Below, piece after piece: positions 59,837 to 64,000 of a stretch of DNA of 64,000 nucleotides. The stretch is from Orrella marina (GTDB taxonomy: Bacteria; Pseudomonadota; Gammaproteobacteria; Burkholderiales; Burkholderiaceae_B): assembly GCF_003058465.1 (NCBI RefSeq), contig NZ_CP028901.1:3596001-3660000 (forward strand). The letters are read 5' to 3'. Both the position numbers and the translations under genes were made by a program. A model generated the notes under the pieces. The model did no database searches and was not told the DNA's origin. It was given only the letters and a program-made list of their open reading frames with translations. Each line of letters opens with the position of its first letter. The first letter of the stretch is position 1.

Positions 59837-60552
59837 TGGAATCCCCGCCCTTCGCCTGCTTCTTCATGCGTGACGCCATCCCGGATGTGATAAATCCGTT
59901 TGAAAGTCGGTATGATTTTTTCATCGTGGGTGACCACGATGATGGCTGTCTCGAATCGGGCTGCCATGTCGTTCAGAATGCGGATCACGGCCATCGCCCG
60001 TTCAGAGTCCAGTGGCGCAGTGGGTTCGTCGGCCAGGATGACCGGAGGGCGATTGACAAGTCCGCGGGCAATCGCGACGCGTTGTTGTTCACCGCCAGAC
60101 AATTGTGAGGGCATGGCTTTGGCACGGTGCTGCACGTCCAGTGCGGTCAGCAAGTCCATCGCCAGTTGGCGGGCCGGCCCGTTCGGTACTCCTGCGAGCA
60201 TGGGTAGCAGGGCAACGTTGTCTGTGACGTCGAGAAACGGAATCAAGTAGGGAGCCTGGAAAACGAACCCGATCTTGTCGCGCCGCATTGCCCGCAAGTC
60301 GCGTACTTTCCAGCCTTGATCGAAGATCACGTCATCGCCCAGCGTCATGCGACCGGCAGTTGGATCGATCACGGCGCCCAGACACTTCAGCAAGGTGCTT
60401 TTGCCGGAACCGGATGGACCGATCAGCCCGACGACCTCACCGGGTGCAACCTTCATGTTGACGCATTTCAGTGCGTCTACGGCCGTGTCTCCCCGACCAT
60501 AGCGTTTGGTCAGTCCCTCGATGAGGATGCCTCTGGGCTGGGTGTCGACCAT
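59833..60552 (-). CDS. ABC ATPase of a MacB/LolD-type efflux complex
   Basis: Energises the adjacent permease. From ATG 60552 (GGAGG six bases upstream) it has 239 residues. It has Walker [11 protein letters not shown]-loop FVFQAPYLIPFLDV, signature [15 protein letters not shown], Walker B VILADEPTAPLD (with Pro where Asn is usual) and switch His in VVTHDEK. It falls in the MacB/LolD/FtsE group, which works with FtsX-type permeases and does mechanotransmission rather than classic transport. Its start lies just after the permease stop. Confidence 0.94.
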   Translation of the reverse strand: MVDTQPRGILIEGLTKRYGRGDTAVDALKCVNMKVAPGEVVGLIGPSGSGKSTLLKCLGAVIDPTAGRMTLGDDVIFDQGWKVRDLRAMRRDKIGFVFQAPYLIPFLDVTDNVALLPMLAGVPNGPARQLAMDLLTALDVQHRAKAMPSQLSGGEQQRVAIARGLVNRPPVILADEPTAPLDSERAMAVIRILNDMAARFETAIIVVTHDEKIIPTFKRIYHIRDGVTHEEAGEGRGFQ

Positions 60553-60553
60553 G

Positions 60554-61759
60554 TCAGCCTCCAATCGCTTCGGCCGGATCGACCTTGAGTGCCATCCGGA
60601 TGGCAACCAGACTTGCAAGCACGCAGATCACCATCACAATGGCGAATCCGATCACCGCATCGAGTGGCATCAGAAGGACATACTTGGGAAACATGGGCGC
60701 AGCGAACGCGGCGGTGACCCGACCCACCACAAACCCGATCACGCCTAGCGCCAGGGCTTGCTGCATGATCATGCCCGCAATTGTGGTGTTACGCGTACCA
60801 ATGAGTTTGAGTACGGCGATCTCGCGAATCTTGTCCATCGTGAGCGAATAAATGATGAAAGCGACGATAGCAGCGCTGACAACAGCCAGAATGGCCAGAA
60901 ACATGCCGATCTGCCTGGAGGAGGTGGCAATCAGCTTGCCGATCAGGATGTCCTCCATGTCGGCACGGGTGTAGACCGTGAGTCTTCTGGCACGCTCGAT
61001 GTCGTTCGCGACCTCATCTGGCGAGAATCCGGGTTTGATTGTCACCAGCACTGCGTTGACCGAGGCATTGGTGCTTTGCGATGCAATCACCGCATCAAGC
61101 AGACCGGGCACACCCGGCCGGTTGAAAGCCGGATTCGATTCGGTGCGACGGCGACTCGCCCAGATGGCATCGTTGTCCTTGAGGAACTGTGCCTCTTGCG
61201 CGTCTTTGAGCGGTATGAAAACCATAGGATCACCGCTCGAAGAGACCATTCGTCGGGTCAACCCTACGACGGTGTACTGGTTACGCCGGATTTTGATGGT
61301 GTCGCCGAGTTTGAAGCCTGTGCCAATGTCAGCTACGGCCTCATAGTGACCGCGAGTGATATGCCGCCCGGCCACCAGGTAGGGCGGCCACCCAGGCGTC
61401 GTGACAGGGGCGTCAGCTGCAATGCCGACCGCCATCGCACGGACATCTGTATCGTCCTTGCGAACCTGCATGGTCAGATAGGTGATGTTGGCGGCCTGCT
61501 GAACCCCAGGCATGGTGGCGATGCTACGGTAGAGGTCATCATTGATGCTCGATGATTCGGCATAGGGTCCGAGCGTGTCTTTCTGCACCACCCACATATC
61601 TGCGCCCGTGTTGTCGAGCAGTGCCTTGCCGTCCTCGACCATCCCGCGATAAACACCGGCCATGACAAGTGTGACACCGATCAAGAGACCCAGACCTACG
61701 CCGGTGAAGACAAACTTTCCCCATGAGTGCAGGATGTCACGACCGGCCAGGCTGATCAC
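60554..61759 (-). CDS. FtsX/MacB-type ABC permease
   Basis: The four-helix permease partner of the ATPase. The 401-residue protein has one N-terminal helix (about 15-38), a large periplasmic domain (about 40-270) and three C-terminal helices. The MacB-family segment is REIAVLKLIGTRNTTIAGMI. It differs from true MacB in having the ATPase as a separate gene, as in DevCA-like exporters. It overlaps the HlyD gene by four bases. Substrate not predictable. Confidence 0.92.
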   Translation of the reverse strand: MISLAGRDILHSWGKFVFTGVGLGLLIGVTLVMAGVYRGMVEDGKALLDNTGADMWVVQKDTLGPYAESSSINDDLYRSIATMPGVQQAANITYLTMQVRKDDTDVRAMAVGIAADAPVTTPGWPPYLVAGRHITRGHYEAVADIGTGFKLGDTIKIRRNQYTVVGLTRRMVSSSGDPMVFIPLKDAQEAQFLKDNDAIWASRRRTESNPAFNRPGVPGLLDAVIASQSTNASVNAVLVTIKPGFSPDEVANDIERARRLTVYTRADMEDILIGKLIATSSRQIGMFLAILAVVSAAIVAFIIYSLTMDKIREIAVLKLIGTRNTTIAGMIMQQALALGVIGFVVGRVTAAFAAPMFPKYVLLMPLDAVIGFAIVMVICVLASLVAIRMALKVDPAEAIGG

Positions 61760-62919
61760 TTGCTGACTCCTGCAATGTCGGTCACGATTCGGATCGCGCG
61801 CCCGGCTCTGAGCTCACTCTCGCTGTAGACCACCACGTCGTCACCCGGCTCAAGGCCAGTGAGTACCTGAACATTGCCGTCAAGATCTCGTACACCCAGT
61901 GTGACGGTAGCGCTTTGGAGTTCGCCATCCACGATCCGCCAGACGATCGGGCGAGCGCCATCACGTCTGATGGCGGCATTGGGTATGGCCGGTGCTGGTT
62001 TGAGTCCATCCAGTGTGACCGTGACTTCGGCGAGCTCTCCGATCGGTGGCAGCTGCTGGGGCGTGCGCATGAATGTCACCTTGGCCAGCATCTCCTCGGT
62101 GACGGAGTCTGCAAGCGGCTCGATGCGCACGACCTCGCCTGACAGAATCTGGCCAGCACGCGAGCGTAATGCAATGTCGGCAGGCTGGCCTTTTGCAATT
62201 CCGGTTGCGTTTATCTGGTCGAATCGTGTGTTGATCCACAGACTGTCCGGATCAATCACCTCGAAAACTGCCTGACCCGCTACGACGGTTGTCCCCGGCT
62301 CAATATCTCGCTTGACGACCAGGCCGTCAATGGGTGAACGCAGGCGAAGATTGTCTCGCTGGGCTTGCAGCCCTTCGCGTTCTGCCTGAACCCGATCAAG
62401 TTCCCGCGTTGCGACATCAAGGCTTGCGCGCATCAGTCGCAACTCCTGGCGCCTGGTTGCCAGCATCTCCTGGCTGGTTGATTTGACAGCAAACAACTGC
62501 TCGTAGCGCTCGGCCTGCGTCTGCGCAAATTCGAGCCGAGACTGTGCTTCGCGCACACCGGCACGTGCCCGCTCAATCGCTGCGTCCTGGGCTGTCAGCC
62601 GAAAGTCCAGATCAATGGGGTCCATTTCTCCAAGCAATTCGCCTTGACGCACCCTGTCTCCGACATCTACTCTCAAACTATCGAGGCGTCCTGCGCTGGT
62701 CGGTCCGATGGCATGGGTGTAGCGCGCCTGGACAGTTCCGATGCCGAACAGGGCTGGCGTGATCTCCCTGGTCTGGACTTGCACGACAGTGACAGCTACC
62801 GGGGCCAGAGGGCCAGATCGCAGCCCGACATAGACAAACACGGCTAGTAAGGGCAAAAGCACCGCTACAAGCGCAAGGGTACGGCCTTTGATCGGTAAAT
62901 AATGCAGCAGGGATTTCAT
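61756..62919 (-). CDS. HlyD-family membrane-fusion protein of the efflux operon
   Basis: A periplasmic adaptor. The 387-residue protein has an N-terminal membrane anchor (about 14-32). A biotinyl-lipoyl half-motif follows (RVDVGDRVRQGELLGEMD), then a coiled-coil hairpin (about 95-190), the second half (LRSPIDGLVVKRDIEPGTTV) and a beta-barrel. First gene of the operon, so its upstream region should hold the promoter. A 15-base palindrome lies 73 bases ahead. The arrangement HlyD-permease-ATPase-OMF is a complete tripartite pump. Confidence 0.93.
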   Translation of the reverse strand: MKSLLHYLPIKGRTLALVAVLLPLLAVFVYVGLRSGPLAPVAVTVVQVQTREITPALFGIGTVQARYTHAIGPTSAGRLDSLRVDVGDRVRQGELLGEMDPIDLDFRLTAQDAAIERARAGVREAQSRLEFAQTQAERYEQLFAVKSTSQEMLATRRQELRLMRASLDVATRELDRVQAEREGLQAQRDNLRLRSPIDGLVVKRDIEPGTTVVAGQAVFEVIDPDSLWINTRFDQINATGIAKGQPADIALRSRAGQILSGEVVRIEPLADSVTEEMLAKVTFMRTPQQLPPIGELAEVTVTLDGLKPAPAIPNAAIRRDGARPIVWRIVDGELQSATVTLGVRDLDGNVQVLTGLEPGDDVVVYSESELRAGRAIRIVTDIAGVSK

Positions 62920-62991
62920 GGACAGGCTCCGCCACCCGGTATGGGAGGCTTGGTATAAGCTCTCATTGTGCGTGCGCAGACAGAGACTGTC

Positions 62992-63006
62992 TTACCCGTT
63001 TGGTAA
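62992..63006. promoter_or_regulatory. possible operator ahead of the efflux operon
   Basis: TTACC-N5-GGTAA, an inverted repeat with arms 62992-62996 and 63002-63006. A leftward TTGACA -35-like hexamer lies next to it (about 63012-63017), with a poor -10. Candidate operator for the efflux operon by position; binding factor not shown. Confidence 0.4.
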
Positions 63007-63187
63007 CACAGTATGTCAATCAGCAGGGATGACAGACAAATTCACCAAAAAGAGGTCGACTGGGGAAACCAGCGAACTTTTACGTGGCCTGATTCGCCCG
63101 ACAGCAGGGCTCTTGCGATGGTCGCAAACCTGACATGAAGAGAGTCTGACCGATAGTGCGGATGTGTCTGGTGATTGCTGCTTTCAA

Positions 63188-63973
63188 ATGAGGACGCCCG
63201 TGTTCGATCGCTATGTTGGTGTTGACTATTCCGGCGCAAAAACCCCGGACGCCAGCCTGAAAGGCCTGCGGGTCTATGAAGCAGCCCGAGATCGCGAGGC
63301 CACAGAGGTACTGCCCGTACCGGGTTCGCGCAGATACTGGAGCCGTATTGACCTGGCGCACTGGCTGGTGACTCGTCTGTCAGACAACGTGCCGACCATC
63401 GTCGGAATCGATCACGGTTTCTCTTTTCCGATGCGCTACTTTGAAACCCATCACCTGGCTCCGGACTGGCCATCGTTTCTGATGGATTTTCATGCTCACT
63501 GGCCGACAGATCAAAGGGGTGTTTACGTCGATTTTGTACGTAACGGCTCCAGAGGCAATGGCCGTATTCGCACGGGGTCAGCCAGATGGCGCAGACTGGC
63601 CGAGCAGCGAACGCGCGCCAAGTCTGTGTTTCACTTTGATGTTCCAGGGTCGGTTGCCAAATCCACCCACGCCGGCCTGCCATGGTTGCTCTATCTTCGC
63701 CAGCAACTGGGTGCCCGGACTCACTTCTGGCCCTTTGACGGCTGGGACGTTGCTGCCGGTCAATCCGTCATCACCGAAATTTATCCCTCGCTCTGGAACA
63801 GGCAGTATCCGGCACAAGGGCGTACCCCTGATCAGCATGACGCTTTTGTCGTGGCGAGCTGGCTCAGACAGATGGACCAGCAGGGCAGTCTTGCCCGGTA
63901 TTTCAGTCCACAGCTTGCGCCACACGAGCAGGGGATCGCGCAAATCGAAGGCTGGATCCTGGGGGTGATGTAA
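63188..63973 (+). CDS. DUF429-like protein, RNase-H-fold type, unknown function
   Basis: A protein of about 261 residues from ATG 63188 (GTG 63164 would add eight). It starts with YVGVDYSGAKTPD, a short strand with Asp typical of DUF429/RNase-H-like folds. A second acidic strand is IVGIDHGFSFP, a third is SVITEIYPSLWNRQ, and near the end DQHDAFVVASWL. These four acidic sites suggest a metal-dependent phosphotransfer or nuclease fold, but no activity is established. No ribosome site is clear. It is divergent from the efflux operon. Confidence 0.6.
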   Translation: MRTPVFDRYVGVDYSGAKTPDASLKGLRVYEAARDREATEVLPVPGSRRYWSRIDLAHWLVTRLSDNVPTIVGIDHGFSFPMRYFETHHLAPDWPSFLMDFHAHWPTDQRGVYVDFVRNGSRGNGRIRTGSARWRRLAEQRTRAKSVFHFDVPGSVAKSTHAGLPWLLYLRQQLGARTHFWPFDGWDVAAGQSVITEIYPSLWNRQYPAQGRTPDQHDAFVVASWLRQMDQQGSLARYFSPQLAPHEQGIAQIEGWILGVM

Positions 63974-64000
63974 GTTTTGCTCGGTGATCCGTGAGTTTTG

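Overview
The window looks like chromosomal DNA of a betaproteobacterium of the order Burkholderiales, most likely a Bordetella/Alcaligenaceae relative. The evidence is the tmRNA tag ANDERFALAA, the block gatCAB / mreBCD-mrdA-rodA / ftsEX-mutY, the E. coli-type gshA, and the betaproteobacterial style of MreB, RodA, YgiQ and the ATP synthase. Almost everything is core housekeeping DNA. The only clear mobile element is one ISL3-family insertion sequence directly behind ssrA.

Layout. 1-6.6 kb: F1Fo ATP synthase operon atpB(partial)-E-F-H-A-G-D-C, closed by a terminator. 6.6-13.3 kb: an orphan receiver-like/Fis-type regulator, hemE, a hemE-priA spacer with DnaA-box-like sites, then priA and rep. 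13.3-17.7 kb: a frameshifted NAD(P)H-hydrate dehydratase gene, a long 3-hydroxyacyl-CoA dehydrogenase, a membrane-anchored dihaem cytochrome c and tRNA-Arg(CCG). 18-24 kb: gshA, a small lipoprotein overlapping a mini LuxR-type regulator, then a SAM-II riboswitch ahead of metX-metW, and an AmpG-like permease. 24-30 kb: universal stress protein, xth, pyrE and gatCAB. 30-38.7 kb: cell-shape genes mreBCD-mrdA-rodA, convergent with ftsE-ftsX-mutY. 38.9-43.1 kb: a general L-amino-acid ABC transporter (aapJQMP) whose aapQ carries a one-base frameshift. 43.2-46.1 kb: an OsmC-like protein, ssrA, the ISL3 element and a scarred spacer. 46.1-49.7 kb: a large SWIM-SNF2 helicase. 50.4-52.7 kb: a cysteate lyase/D-cysteine desulfhydrase-like PLP enzyme with an aspartate-racemase-family protein and a small GlsB/YeaQ-type membrane protein. 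53-56.2 kb: ygiQ and a cytochrome b561. 56.2-63 kb: an OmpR/EnvZ-type two-component pair facing a tripartite HlyD-ABC-outer-membrane-factor efflux operon. The end holds a probable DUF429-like protein.

How the parts work together: ATP synthesis, haem synthesis, replication restart, methionine synthesis under SAM control, Gln-tRNA/Asn-tRNA amidation, cell elongation and division, trans-translation, amino-acid uptake, and a two-component/efflux module. I found no CRISPR array, prophage or obvious new defence system. The least explained pieces are the two one-base frameshifts in five-base C/G runs (nnrD and aapQ), the hairpin-rich noncoding end of the ISL3 element with the scar beside it, the orphan regulator after atpC, and the solitary SWIM-SNF2 gene.
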